Positions 16,448-25,046 of a stretch of 35,621 nt of DNA are shown in pieces. Source of the stretch: Bacteroidota bacterium (GTDB taxonomy: Bacteria > Bacteroidota > Ignavibacteria > Kryptoniales > JAKASW01); contig JAJYRM010000037.1 in NCBI GenBank assembly GCA_021794075.1, positions 1-35,621 on the forward strand, written 5' to 3'. Positions within the stretch are counted from its first letter, which is position 1. Each line of letters opens with the position of its first letter. A model generated the notes under the pieces. That model saw only the letters and a list, made by a program, of their open reading frames with translations, made no database searches and was not told the DNA's origin. Made by a program: the position numbers and the translations under genes.

Positions 16448-18205
16448 ATGAAGTATATCAAGCCCGCCGCGGTCGTAATCCTCGCGGTAATACTGGCCTC
16501 TTGTTCACCCCGGCAACTTAAAGTCGAACTTGTTTTGACAAACGGAGATATCGAAACGATGGATCCCGGCTTACCGACGGCTGAGGCTGTCGCCATCAAT
16601 AACGGAAGAATCGTCGGCGTCGGTACGAACGATGGCGTTACATCTCACTTCTCCGGAAAGAGAACTGTGAACCTGCATAGTGCATATGTAATTCCAGGTT
16701 TAATAGATGGACATGCGCATATGTTGGATCTTGGGATGAGTCTTCAGACCGTCAACCTGTCAGGCACGCGTTCTCCGCAGGAAGTGGCAACGCTGGTAGA
16801 AGAAGCCACTGCCAGAACAAGGCTAGGAGGCTGGATCCGCGGGAGCGGTTGGAACCCGACCTCCTGGCATGAGAGTCTGCGGGATGTCGGTGGTCTTCTT
16901 GACAAAGCTGCTCCGGACAATTATGTCTTTCTCGTTAGCTCAAACGGCGAGGCAATCTGGGTGAACGAGAAAGTGCTTCGGCTTGTCGGCATCGACCGCC
17001 ATACTGAAGCCCCGCAAGGCGGAGTCATCGTAAGGGACAGCAAGGGGAACCCTACTGGGATACTGGCTGGCTCCGCTATTTCGCTTGTAACTTCCAAGCT
17101 CCCGCGCCCCTCAGAAGATGATATCGAAGATGCGATTGAGCTAGCCTCTGATACTTGCGCACGATACGGCATCACGGAAGTACAGGATGCTGGGATTGGC
17201 AGGCACACACTGGACGCGTATAAGCTCCTTGCGGATCAGGGAAAACTTAAGATAAGAATCTACGCGATGTACGACGGAAACGACACCACTCTTCCGGCCA
17301 TCCTCAAGTCTGGCCCGATAGTGAACTATAAGAAGTTTTTCACCTTGCGTTCCGTGCGGGTCGACATGGACGGGCCTCTGGCATCTCGGCAGGCTGCGAT
17401 GGTCAGGGAATACTCGGATGCGCCGGATCAATTCGGATCCACATTGATGAGCGAAGAGAGCCTGGCGAATCTTACCATCGCGTCGCTGTCGTCTGGATTT
17501 CAAGTCTGTGCTGAAGCCCATGGCGACAGGGCGAGCGACGTCGTCCTGGATGCTTACGAAAAAGCTCTGAAGATTGCCGGCGTGAGCGATCCTCGACTGC
17601 GTTTAGAATGCGCTGATGTCCTGCTCACAAGAGATATACCTAGGTTCAAGGAACTCGGTATCATTCCATCGATGCAGCCGTCAGTGTGTACGTCTGACAT
17701 GTATTGGGTGGAGTCGAGGTTGGGCCCAGAGAGAACAAAAGATGCCTTTGCATGGCAATCACTGCTGAGAGACGGAAACATCATTGTTTCCGGCTCCGAT
17801 TTCCCGAATGAGAGTCCTGATCCTAGGGTTGGGATTTACTCTGCTGTAACTAGGCGGGACATAAACGGAATACCGCGCTCCTTTGCCGATGCAAAGAAAT
17901 ATTTTCAGCTAACTCCGGGCGCTGAGATCGACAGCTCAGACTTCGACGGCGGCTTTTTCCCGGCACAAAGGATGTCACTTTCAGACGCGCTGAAGTCGTT
18001 CACCGTTTGGCCTGCCTATGCTGCTTTCCAGGAATCCGAGAAAGGAAGCATAACGGTGGGCAAATATGCGGACATCACCATTCTGAGGTCGAACTTTCAC
18101 AAGATACCTGTGGATGAAATACCTTACGATACTATTATGGCCACGATTGTTGGAGGGAAGTTCGTCTATGAGAATCCGGTCGCGCGGGCGTGGCGTTCAC
18201 ATTGA
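16448..18205 (+). CDS. Lipoprotein of the YtcJ-like amidohydrolase family with altered metal site
   Basis: A 585-residue protein with a lipoprotein signal (LASC, lipidated cysteine at 19), so it should be membrane-anchored outside the cytoplasm. The fold is Amidohydro_3/YtcJ: an N-terminal beta part, PGLIDGHAHM with the HxH pair at 89/91, the barrel, GSDFP with D451, and a C-terminal GKYADITIL strand. However, other family positions are changed. The histidine of the GHAAWVN block is E168 (NGEAIWVN), the lysine of VKxxxDG is R304 (VRVDMDG), the histidine of HAIGDRA is E356 (EAHGDRA) and the histidine of IEHAQ is C388 (LECAD). It is either an inactive relative or an enzyme with a different metal arrangement. 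GAGGA precedes the ATG. Confidence 0.85.
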   Translation: MKYIKPAAVVILAVILASCSPRQLKVELVLTNGDIETMDPGLPTAEAVAINNGRIVGVGTNDGVTSHFSGKRTVNLHSAYVIPGLIDGHAHMLDLGMSLQTVNLSGTRSPQEVATLVEEATARTRLGGWIRGSGWNPTSWHESLRDVGGLLDKAAPDNYVFLVSSNGEAIWVNEKVLRLVGIDRHTEAPQGGVIVRDSKGNPTGILAGSAISLVTSKLPRPSEDDIEDAIELASDTCARYGITEVQDAGIGRHTLDAYKLLADQGKLKIRIYAMYDGNDTTLPAILKSGPIVNYKKFFTLRSVRVDMDGPLASRQAAMVREYSDAPDQFGSTLMSEESLANLTIASLSSGFQVCAEAHGDRASDVVLDAYEKALKIAGVSDPRLRLECADVLLTRDIPRFKELGIIPSMQPSVCTSDMYWVESRLGPERTKDAFAWQSLLRDGNIIVSGSDFPNESPDPRVGIYSAVTRRDINGIPRSFADAKKYFQLTPGAEIDSSDFDGGFFPAQRMSLSDALKSFTVWPAYAAFQESEKGSITVGKYADITILRSNFHKIPVDEIPYDTIMATIVGGKFVYENPVARAWRSH

Positions 18206-18210
18206 GTTGC

Positions 18211-18230
18211 TGACGGCCGGGCAGCCGTCA
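18211..18230 (+). terminator. Short hairpin after the amidohydrolase gene
   Basis: TGACGGC (18211-18217) pairs perfectly with GCCGTCA (18224-18230) around a 6-nt loop, in the gap before the adenosine-specific kinase. There is no T-tract, so it may only attenuate or stabilise RNA ends. Confidence 0.4.
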
Positions 18231-18254
18231 CACTTTAAGTAAAAGGAGGTTGCA

Positions 18255-18737
18255 ATGGAACTGAAAGTCGTGAAGATTGAAAAACCCGAGGACGTCAATT
18301 TCATTCTCGGTCAAGCCCACTTCATAAAGACCGTCGAAGATTTGCACGAGGCAATCGTCGAAACTGTACCGCAGATGAAATTCGGGATAGGGTTCTGCGA
18401 GTCATCCGGCCCCGCTCTTGTGAGGTTTAGCGGCAACGACGATGAGCTCACGGAACTTGCGAAGAAGTGTGCGATGGATATTTCAGCGGGACACTCGTTC
18501 ATAATATTCATGAGAGACGGCTTTCCGGTAAACATTCTCAATACAATAAAGAATGTCGCCGAAGTCGCCGGAATATACTGCGCCACCGGCAACCCGGTAG
18601 AGGTGATCTTAGCCGAGACTGAACAAGGGAGGGGGATTCTGGGGGTAATCGACGGGGTTAAGACGAAAGGAATCGAGACTGATTCCGACAAACAGGCACG
18701 CCACGATTTTCTGAGGAAGATCGGCTACAAGCTCTAA
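18255..18737 (+). CDS. Adenosine-specific kinase family protein (PF04008)
   Basis: The 160-residue protein matches the Adenosine_kin family end to end. Characteristic segments are EKPEDVNFILGQAHFIKTVEDL at about 9-30, FGIGFCESSGPALVR near 43-57, GHSFIIFMRDGFPVNILN near 78-95, GIYCATGNPVEVI near 106-118 and GRGILGVIDG near 126. The family is best known from archaea and thermophilic bacteria; an archaeal member binds adenosine, but the physiological reaction is poorly documented. No signal peptide, so cytosolic. AAAAGGAGG gives a very strong ribosome site. It lies between the amidohydrolase and the efflux operon without an evident functional tie. Confidence 0.9.
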   Translation: MELKVVKIEKPEDVNFILGQAHFIKTVEDLHEAIVETVPQMKFGIGFCESSGPALVRFSGNDDELTELAKKCAMDISAGHSFIIFMRDGFPVNILNTIKNVAEVAGIYCATGNPVEVILAETEQGRGILGVIDGVKTKGIETDSDKQARHDFLRKIGYKL

Positions 18738-18778
18738 ACCGAACTTCTTTTCAGGAAAGCCGTCTATAATCACAATCA

Positions 18779-20086
18779 ATGTTGGAGACTATGAATAAGT
18801 ATATCCTTTTCTTCTTGCTTATACCGATGGTCGCGCTTGGCCAGAGTGTTATGGGATCGGAGGCCGCTCCTGCCAGCTCTGACTCGCTGACACTCGAGCA
18901 GTGTGTCGGGCTAGCTTTGAAATACAGTCCACAGATTCGATTGGCTGAAGGCGGAGTTGAAGCGTCGAAAGCAAATCTGAAGTTGGCCACATCGGCATAT
19001 ATGCCGCAAATAATGGGAACGGCCAGCGCGGCTCGGAACGGAGGAACTTTCGTGTTCGGCCCTATCGCTAGATCGGGATACTTTGACAATTTCTCTGCCG
19101 GTTTCAGCGCGTCACAAACTATATTCGATTTCGGAAAGACGATCTCACGAGTATCTGCCTCTTCCGATCTTGTGAAAGCCTCGCACCAGAACCTCAGAAG
19201 CACAACCGAAGATGTCGTGTTGAATACTCATATCTCATACTTCAACTACTTAGCTGCCGTAAGGGTGGCGGAAGTTGACAGTGAGACGGTCTCCGAGGCG
19301 GAAGATCACCTCCGTCAGGCAGAGGGGTTTTATAAAGCCGGGACTGTACCACAATATGACGTAGTAAACGCCGAGGTCGAGGTGGCAAACGCCAAAGTGA
19401 GTTTGATCCAGGCGGTCAATAACGTGAAGATCGCTAGAGTGCAGCTGGAGAATGTGCTCGGCGTGAATTTGCCTTCTCATTTGAGACTCGAGGATAATCT
19501 CGATGTCAAATACGTGAACATTCCGATGACCGCCGCAATCGAAACCGCTCTGAAGAACCGTCCGGAGCTTCTTGCGAGCCGTGCGCAGTTGCAAGCTAAC
19601 AAATCGCTATTGACTGAGGCTTGGACACAAGATTTGCCGGACGTTGCCGCCACAGCGGGGTACAAATGGAACGGCGCGGATCCTCAGCCTCTCTTCCCAA
19701 GCTGGAACGTGGGCGTAACACTCACTGTCCCGATTTTCGAAGGATTTGCGCTCGACGCGGGAATTGATCAAGCAAGAGCAAACCTTAAGAGTGCGGAAGC
19801 GTCCAATGACATAGTTATGCAAACGTTGTACTTGGATGTCCAGCAGCAGGAGTACGCTCTCCAGGAAGCGGCCGAGAAAATTCAGGCTGCCAGGAAGCTT
19901 GTCGAGCAGGCTAAAGAGGCACTGCGTCTCGCCGTGGGACAATACAACTCAGGAACCGGCAGCGCGCTTGATGTCACCGATGCGCAGGTCACGCTTGGAA
20001 GCGCTAGAATTTCATACATCCAGTCGCTGTACGACTACAACGTTTCGTACGCTTCGTTGCAAAGGGCAATGGGCACCATTAAGTAA
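18779..20086 (+). CDS. TolC-family outer-membrane efflux protein
   Basis: This is the outer-membrane channel component of a tripartite exporter. It has a signal peptide (ILFFLLIPMVALGQ) and two tandem outer-membrane efflux protein repeats, about 40-215 and 245-430. Family features are LTLEQCVGLALKYSPQIRLAEG at the mature N-terminus, GVEASKANLKLATSAYMPQI, a helical QAEGFYKAGTVPQYDVVNAEV stretch and its counterpart LAVGQYNSGTGSALDVTDAQ in the second half. ATG 18779 or ATG 18791 may be the start; the latter has GGAG just upstream. It is the first gene of an operon with adaptor, ATPase and permease, separated from the adaptor by 18 nt. Confidence 0.93.
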   Translation: MLETMNKYILFFLLIPMVALGQSVMGSEAAPASSDSLTLEQCVGLALKYSPQIRLAEGGVEASKANLKLATSAYMPQIMGTASAARNGGTFVFGPIARSGYFDNFSAGFSASQTIFDFGKTISRVSASSDLVKASHQNLRSTTEDVVLNTHISYFNYLAAVRVAEVDSETVSEAEDHLRQAEGFYKAGTVPQYDVVNAEVEVANAKVSLIQAVNNVKIARVQLENVLGVNLPSHLRLEDNLDVKYVNIPMTAAIETALKNRPELLASRAQLQANKSLLTEAWTQDLPDVAATAGYKWNGADPQPLFPSWNVGVTLTVPIFEGFALDAGIDQARANLKSAEASNDIVMQTLYLDVQQQEYALQEAAEKIQAARKLVEQAKEALRLAVGQYNSGTGSALDVTDAQVTLGSARISYIQSLYDYNVSYASLQRAMGTIK

Positions 20087-20104
20087 AATCAGGAAACTCA
20101 AGGT

Positions 20105-21400
20105 ATGAAGAAGAAGAGGATTGTCGCCGCCATTCTCGTTTTGGTTGTAATAGCAGGTGTTGTTACGTTCTTCGCGAGCAAGGGAAACTCCGAAAGCGTC
20201 CAGTGGCTAACTCTCCCGGTGGGTCGGGGGAACGTTGATGTTGTCGTGACGGCGACGGGAACGCTAGCGCCAGACACAACGGTGCAGGTCGGAACTCAAG
20301 TTTCAGGAACCATAGCGAAGCTATACGCCGACTGGAATACTCGCGTCAGAAGGGGCCAGGTGGTCGCCTTATTAGACACGACTTTTCTTTGGGCGAGTGT
20401 TGAACAGGCGCAGGCTAACCTGCAGAAGGCGGTCGTCGCTGAGCAGCAGGCAAAGAGGACTTTCGAGAGGGTTAAACAGCTGTACGACCGCAATCTGGAT
20501 TCACAATCGGATTATGATACGGCGCTCTCCGGATACCAAACGGCACAAGCAAGCGTTCTTCAGGCGCAGACTTCACTGGACCAGGCCAGAATCAATTTGA
20601 GCTATGCAACGATACGGTCTCCCATAAGTGGAGTCGTGATCTCGCGAAACGTGGATATAGGTCAGACTGTCGCTTCGAGCTTCAATACCCCGACACTCTT
20701 CACGATTGCCAATAACCTGTCTGATATGCAGGTACAGGCTTCGGTCGACGAAGGCGACATAGGGAACGTTAAGGTCGGCGAGCACGTCAGCTTCACCGTT
20801 GACGCATACCCGAACAGCGTTTTCAAAGGCAAGGTAACTCAGATTCGTCTGCAGCCGTCTACGGTCCAAAACGTTGTCGAGTACACGGTGATAATCGATG
20901 TTCCAAACCCGGATATGAAGTTACTCCCTGGGATGACCGCTAATCTGACGATAGATATCGCGCAGGCTGACGATGTGCTTAAGGTCCCAACAACGGCACT
21001 CAGGTTCATGCCTCCGCAACAGTACCTAGCTCAACTGAGGAAAGCGATACCGGATTCAGTTAGGGAAAAGTTTCGCAAGAGATTCGAACGTTTCCACAAA
21101 GAAAATGGCGGAGGCGCACCCGGTCAATTTGGAGGCCAGGGAGGTCATCCGTTCGGCCAAGCGGGCGGAGGCCAGAGTTACCAGGACAGGGACCTTACAC
21201 CAGGAAGCTATTTCATGGTATGGGTGCTCGATGGAAAGACCATAAGGCCGGTACGCGTCCAGATCGGACTTTCGGATGGGACAAGCACACAGGTGAGCGG
21301 CGATCTAAGACCCGGCGAACCTGTTGTTGTCGGAATGCTTTCGAACGGTCCGGCAGGACAGGGCCAGTCAAATCCGTTCGCTATGAGGCGGAGGTTTTAA
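20105..21400 (+). CDS. Periplasmic adaptor (membrane fusion) protein, MacA-like
   Basis: A 431-residue adaptor that should bridge the inner-membrane ABC transporter and the TolC-like channel. One N-terminal membrane anchor (about 5-24) is followed by the lipoyl half motif VQVGTQVSGTIAKLYADWNT near 60-79. A helical hairpin spans about 95-165, the second lipoyl half TIRSPISGVVISR lies near 169-181, and a beta-barrel and membrane-proximal part follow. Between the barrel and the last domain (about 302-365) lies an unusual insert: a basic helix and then a glycine/glutamine-rich stretch (GGGAPGQFGGQGG). The gene sits between the channel and ATPase genes with only 4 nt before the latter. The export substrate is not predictable. 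Confidence 0.92.
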   Translation: MKKKRIVAAILVLVVIAGVVTFFASKGNSESVQWLTLPVGRGNVDVVVTATGTLAPDTTVQVGTQVSGTIAKLYADWNTRVRRGQVVALLDTTFLWASVEQAQANLQKAVVAEQQAKRTFERVKQLYDRNLDSQSDYDTALSGYQTAQASVLQAQTSLDQARINLSYATIRSPISGVVISRNVDIGQTVASSFNTPTLFTIANNLSDMQVQASVDEGDIGNVKVGEHVSFTVDAYPNSVFKGKVTQIRLQPSTVQNVVEYTVIIDVPNPDMKLLPGMTANLTIDIAQADDVLKVPTTALRFMPPQQYLAQLRKAIPDSVREKFRKRFERFHKENGGGAPGQFGGQGGHPFGQAGGGQSYQDRDLTPGSYFMVWVLDGKTIRPVRVQIGLSDGTSTQVSGDLRPGEPVVVGMLSNGPAGQGQSNPFAMRRRF

Positions 21401-21404
21401 CCAA

Positions 21405-22157
21405 GTGGCACAGTCGATCATCGCAGTCAAGCACCTCGTGAAAATTTATAAGATGGGCGACATCGAGGTCCACGCGCTCAGAGGAATTAATCTCGACATA
21501 GAGCAGGGCGAGTTCGCCGCCATCATGGGTGCAAGCGGATCGGGCAAGTCGACCTTCATGAATATTCTCGGATGTCTGGACATTCCGACCAGCGGAGAGT
21601 ATTTGCTCGACGGCGTAGATGTCGCCAGGCTCGATAAGGATGAACTGGCTAGGCTGCGGAACAAGAAACTTGGTTTCGTATTCCAGGCTTTCAACCTCCT
21701 TCCGAGAACCACTGCGCTGGAGAATGTAGAGCTTCCGCTACTCTATTCGAACAACCATTCGTCCACTCAGAGACGCGAGAAAGCCATGGAGGCGTTGGCG
21801 GCAGTCGGACTCGCCGATCGTGCGGGCCATTACTCCAATCAACTTTCCGGCGGTCAGCAGCAACGTGTTGCCATAGCAAGATCTTTGGTCAACGACCCCG
21901 TCGTGATTCTTGCCGATGAACCTACGGGCAACCTCGACACGAGAACGAGCGTGGAGGTTATTGAGATATTCCAGAAGCTAAACGAAAAAGGAATTACTGT
22001 AGTCCTCGTGACACATGAGACGGATATCGCACAGTTCGCCACGCGCAACATAGTGTTCAGGGACGGTAAAGTCAGCAAGATGATACAAGTTGAAAACAGA
22101 AAACTAGCTTCCGAGGAACTTCCCAAGATCCCTGTGGCAATGGATGAGGTGGAGTGA
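21405..22157 (+). CDS. ABC transporter ATP-binding protein, MacB/LolD type
   Basis: This is the cytoplasmic ATPase that drives the permease encoded next. The 250 residues include Walker A GASGSGKST at 42-50, the Q-loop FVFQAFNLLP near 91-100, signature LSGGQQQR at 147-154, Walker B VVILADEPTG at 166-175 followed by NLDTRTS, and the H-loop VTHETD near 203. The C-terminus extends about 20 residues past the usual end. The start is GTG 21405, four nt after the adaptor stop, with GGAGG at 21390-21394 for ribosome binding. Its stop overlaps the start of the permease (TGATG). Adaptor and TolC neighbours point to MacB-type efflux rather than Lol lipoprotein sorting. Confidence 0.95.
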   Translation: MAQSIIAVKHLVKIYKMGDIEVHALRGINLDIEQGEFAAIMGASGSGKSTFMNILGCLDIPTSGEYLLDGVDVARLDKDELARLRNKKLGFVFQAFNLLPRTTALENVELPLLYSNNHSSTQRREKAMEALAAVGLADRAGHYSNQLSGGQQQRVAIARSLVNDPVVILADEPTGNLDTRTSVEVIEIFQKLNEKGITVVLVTHETDIAQFATRNIVFRDGKVSKMIQVENRKLASEELPKIPVAMDEVE

Positions 22158-23377
22158 TGAATGTACTGAATGTGTTGCGGGTATCTTATCGTTCGTTGGC
22201 GAGAAACAAACTCCGCTCATTCCTCACGATGCTCGGTATAATCATCGGCGTCGCGGCCGTAATAGCGATGCTTGCGATAGGGCAGGGCGCTAGCGACGCG
22301 GTAAAGCAGCAGATTGCTGGATTGGGAACTAATGTAGTTATAGTATTTCCCTTCGCTTCATCACAGGGACAAGTCCGCTTCCAGGCTGGTGAAACATCTC
22401 GCCTGACGGAAAGCGACGCGGTAGACATAGGCGCGCAATGCCCGGCCGTCGAGTACGTCACTCCGGTCGTAAGGGTAGTGACTCAGATAATAGCCGGTCC
22501 GCAAAACTGGAGAACCTCAGTGATGGGAGTCTATCCAGATTTCGAACAGATTAGAAATTGGCCGGTTCAGAGCGGAAGCTATTTCACGAGCACAGACGAG
22601 CGCACGGCCGCAAAAGTGTGCCTGCTCGGCCAAACGGTGGCCAACAATCTGTTCGGAGCCGGAGCGATTCCTCTCGGCGCCACAGTGCAAATAAGAAATC
22701 TCCCCTTCAAAGTGATCGGAGTCCTCGCATCAAAGGGTCAAAGTGCCATGGGACAGGACAACGATGACATAGTTATTGCGCCTTTTTCTACGGTGCAGCA
22801 GAAGCTTGCCGGGACAATATATGCCAACTTGCTTTTCGCGTCTGCAATTTCCGCCAAAGCAGTGGACACCGCAGTCCAGGAGATCACTCAGTTCCTTCGC
22901 ATCAAACACAACCTAAGATCGTGGCAGCCTAACGACTTTACGGTAAGGACCCAGACAGAGATAGCGAGCACTGCTGATGCGACGACGAAGACGATGACAC
23001 TTTTGTTAGCAAGCGTTGCGGCCATTTCTTTGATCGTAGGCGGCATCGGTATCATGAACATAATGCTGGTGTCAGTGACTGAACGGACACGGGAGATCGG
23101 CATTAGGATGGCAGTAGGCGCGAGGGGAGGAGATGTGCTCACGCAGTTTCTTATCGAAGCGCTTTCACTCAGCCTCGCGGGCGGGATTATCGGCGTCGTG
23201 CTGGGCGTGTTTACTTCAAAATTCGTGTCGGACATACAACGCTGGCCGGTTGTGATATCACCGCAGTCTATCGGAATGGCCTTCGCGTTTGCCGCGATTA
23301 TAGGCATTTTCTTCGGATGGTATCCGGCGCGGAAAGCGGCAAACCTCAATCCTATTGAGGCGCTTCGGTACGAATAA
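22157..23377 (+). CDS. ABC transporter permease, MacB/FtsX type
   Basis: A 406-residue inner-membrane permease with the MacB topology: one helix at about 20-42 (MLGIIIGVAAVIAMLAIGQG), a large periplasmic MacB_PCD domain at about 45-275, then three helices near 275-305, 330-355 and 365-395. Conserved FtsX-family segments are GIGIMNIMLVSVTERTREIG and GWYPARKAANLNPIEALRYE at the C-terminus. ATG 22157 overlaps the stop of the ATPase gene; a GTG three nt earlier is also possible. MacB normally has its ATPase fused to this part; here the two are separate genes, as is common in this phylum. It ends the efflux operon. Confidence 0.95.
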   Translation: MNVLNVLRVSYRSLARNKLRSFLTMLGIIIGVAAVIAMLAIGQGASDAVKQQIAGLGTNVVIVFPFASSQGQVRFQAGETSRLTESDAVDIGAQCPAVEYVTPVVRVVTQIIAGPQNWRTSVMGVYPDFEQIRNWPVQSGSYFTSTDERTAAKVCLLGQTVANNLFGAGAIPLGATVQIRNLPFKVIGVLASKGQSAMGQDNDDIVIAPFSTVQQKLAGTIYANLLFASAISAKAVDTAVQEITQFLRIKHNLRSWQPNDFTVRTQTEIASTADATTKTMTLLLASVAAISLIVGGIGIMNIMLVSVTERTREIGIRMAVGARGGDVLTQFLIEALSLSLAGGIIGVVLGVFTSKFVSDIQRWPVVISPQSIGMAFAFAAIIGIFFGWYPARKAANLNPIEALRYE

Positions 23378-23490
23378 GCCCCGTGAAATGGGCCTGCAAT
23401 TTAAGGCGCCTCGTTAGAGTATGGTTATGCCTGAAACGGATTTCTGAATTATCGCTGAAACTTCAATGTTGCCGCGTTGAACTTGGACTG

Positions 23491-23506
23491 TTCACCGCTT
23501 GGTGAA
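23491..23506. terminator. Small hairpin between convergent permease and ogt genes
   Basis: TTCACC (23491-23496) and GGTGAA (23501-23506) form a 6-bp stem with a GCTT loop in the 173-nt gap between two convergent genes. There is no T-tract on either side, so the terminator role rests on position only. Confidence 0.3.
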
Positions 23507-23550
23507 GTGGGGAAGGGAAGCTCGGGGTGTGGTTTCTATTTCACCCTGTA

Positions 23551-24171
23551 TTAAATCAGGATGATCCCTTCAAGCCTAAGGAGGTATTCTTTCAACTTCA
23601 TGCCGCCGGCGTATCCAACCAGTTTGCTGTTTGAACCGACTACTCTGTGACACGGAATAACTATCGGAACGGGATTCTTGCTCACGGTTGAGCCTACAGC
23701 CCTGAAGCCTTTTGTATGAAGCCTCTTTGCGATTTGTTTGTAAGTAGTAATCTTGCCGTATGAAGTCTTAGTCAATTCAGTCCATACTCTGAGCTGGAAG
23801 TTCGTGCCGATAAGATCTATATCGAGATCGAACCTGGTTCTTTTGCCGATCAAATACTCGTTCAGTTGCCTGATCGCGTTTGAATTCTTCTTTCTATCAT
23901 CCACAATTGTATCCGGCGCGAAATTTTCTTTTATCCAGCCGAGGAAGCTGGACTTGCCGTCTTTTGGGAGAGCAATTTTGCAAAGGCCCTTTTCAGTTGA
24001 TGCGAGATAGATCACGCCAATCGGTGACTCGAAAGAGGCGCAGTAAACCTTAGATGACGCTTCCTTCGTATCGTTGTGCATGGTTACTAGACCGCGAAGA
24101 GTGTCCGCTCTTCTGAACCGTTCGGCATTCCTGAGCCATTGCGGCGAAACTTTTACATTTACCTGAGACAC
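23551..24171 (-). CDS. ogt: Methylated-DNA-protein-cysteine methyltransferase
   Basis: This suicide repair protein transfers alkyl groups from O6-alkylguanine to its own cysteine. The acceptor is C174 in VIPCHRVVG, preceded by FRAVGSTVSKNPVPI (the helix-turn-helix arginine-finger region near 157-170) and the SYGKITTYKQIAKR helix near 137. A ribonuclease-like N-terminal domain begins at about residue 41. The start GTG 24171 is supported by AGAGG eight nt upstream and gives a roughly 35-residue N-terminal extension with no family match. An internal ATG at 24081 would remove most of it but lacks a ribosome site. No Ada-type zinc or AraC domain is present, so it is a repair-only form. Confidence 0.93.
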   Translation of the reverse strand: MSQVNVKVSPQWLRNAERFRRADTLRGLVTMHNDTKEASSKVYCASFESPIGVIYLASTEKGLCKIALPKDGKSSFLGWIKENFAPDTIVDDRKKNSNAIRQLNEYLIGKRTRFDLDIDLIGTNFQLRVWTELTKTSYGKITTYKQIAKRLHTKGFRAVGSTVSKNPVPIVIPCHRVVGSNSKLVGYAGGMKLKEYLLRLEGIILI

Positions 24172-24281
24172 TTGTCTTACCTCTGGTTTTTAATGAGAAG
24201 CAAGTAAACCGGTAAACTGCACACGGCAAACGGCGGAATGCAACACGGTCTTAATGAAAGATAGATGACGGTGTGATCTTC

Positions 24282-24923
24282 TCATATACCGTGCATCACA
24301 AAATTGGTAAGTAACTCGTAGCCGACGTAAGCGCTGAAACCCAGCATGATGTAACCTGAAACTTTTGAAAGCAATGTCAATGTCTCCGCCTTGAATGAAT
24401 CTCGTTTCCAGAATATCGCCTTCAAAAGTAAATAATACCACAAAACGTTGCCAAAACCAACTCCGAGTGTGAATAACACTCCGTCAGTAATTCCGTCGAT
24501 GATTGATCCCGTGGACTGCACGACGCCGCTCAGAGTAATCCAAAACGCGACGAGCGCCGGATTGGACACGTACATAAAAACGCCGACGAAAAAAGCGCCG
24601 CGAACTTTTCCGCTTTGCTGTAAATCGCTATCGTAACGAAAGCTGTCCGCCTTCGTCGAAATGTCTCTGATCCCAAGGTATATCAGGAGCAGAAACCCAA
24701 TTGCTTGGAAAACGAAGTTGACTTCGATCTTGTGAACGATTGCCGACAACCCCAGCAGAGCGGCGCCGCAGTATATGAAATCCATTACGGAAGCCCCGAG
24801 GCCGACGGCGAACGCGTTTGAGAATCCTTGCTTCAGGCCTCTCGATATTATGTTAACATTAATTGGGCCGATCGGAATTGAAATAGCAATTCCGATAATC
24901 AGGCCGATTAAAAGAGCAACCAT
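24282..24923 (-). CDS. LysE/RhtB-family amino-acid exporter
   Basis: A 213-residue, strongly hydrophobic protein with about six membrane helices and the family's N-terminal motif SIPIGPINVNIISRGLKQGF at about 15-34, followed by GLGASVMDFIYCG and the later FMYVSNPALVAFW block near 117. LysE-type proteins export amino acids or related solutes by proton exchange; the substrate is not predictable. ATG 24923 has only a weak AGAGAA site. It is about 110 nt upstream of ogt on the same strand and could be co-transcribed with it. Confidence 0.88.
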   Translation of the reverse strand: MVALLIGLIIGIAISIPIGPINVNIISRGLKQGFSNAFAVGLGASVMDFIYCGAALLGLSAIVHKIEVNFVFQAIGFLLLIYLGIRDISTKADSFRYDSDLQQSGKVRGAFFVGVFMYVSNPALVAFWITLSGVVQSTGSIIDGITDGVLFTLGVGFGNVLWYYLLLKAIFWKRDSFKAETLTLLSKVSGYIMLGFSAYVGYELLTNFVMHGI

Positions 24924-24988
24924 GATATGTATTCTCTAGTGGTCAATGCAGGACCTTCTCAACACAAATCCCCGGACAAAATGCAAAG

Positions 24989-25019
24989 TCAAAATAAAAA
25001 ACAGCTCGACAAATTGCAA
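24989..25019 (-). promoter_or_regulatory. Putative promoter for the LysE-family exporter
   Basis: On the minus strand, TTG (25019-25017), a 20-nt spacer and TATTTTGA (24996-24989) resemble TTG-N20-TAnnTT. It would give a leader of roughly 60 nt. Confidence 0.3.
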
Positions 25020-25046
25020 TTATCGTCGCCTCGCTTCAAGTAAATT

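Noticed and set aside
21405-23377. LolCDE lipoprotein-sorting transporter
   Set aside because: The adjacent adaptor and TolC-like channel genes fit tripartite MacAB-type efflux better.
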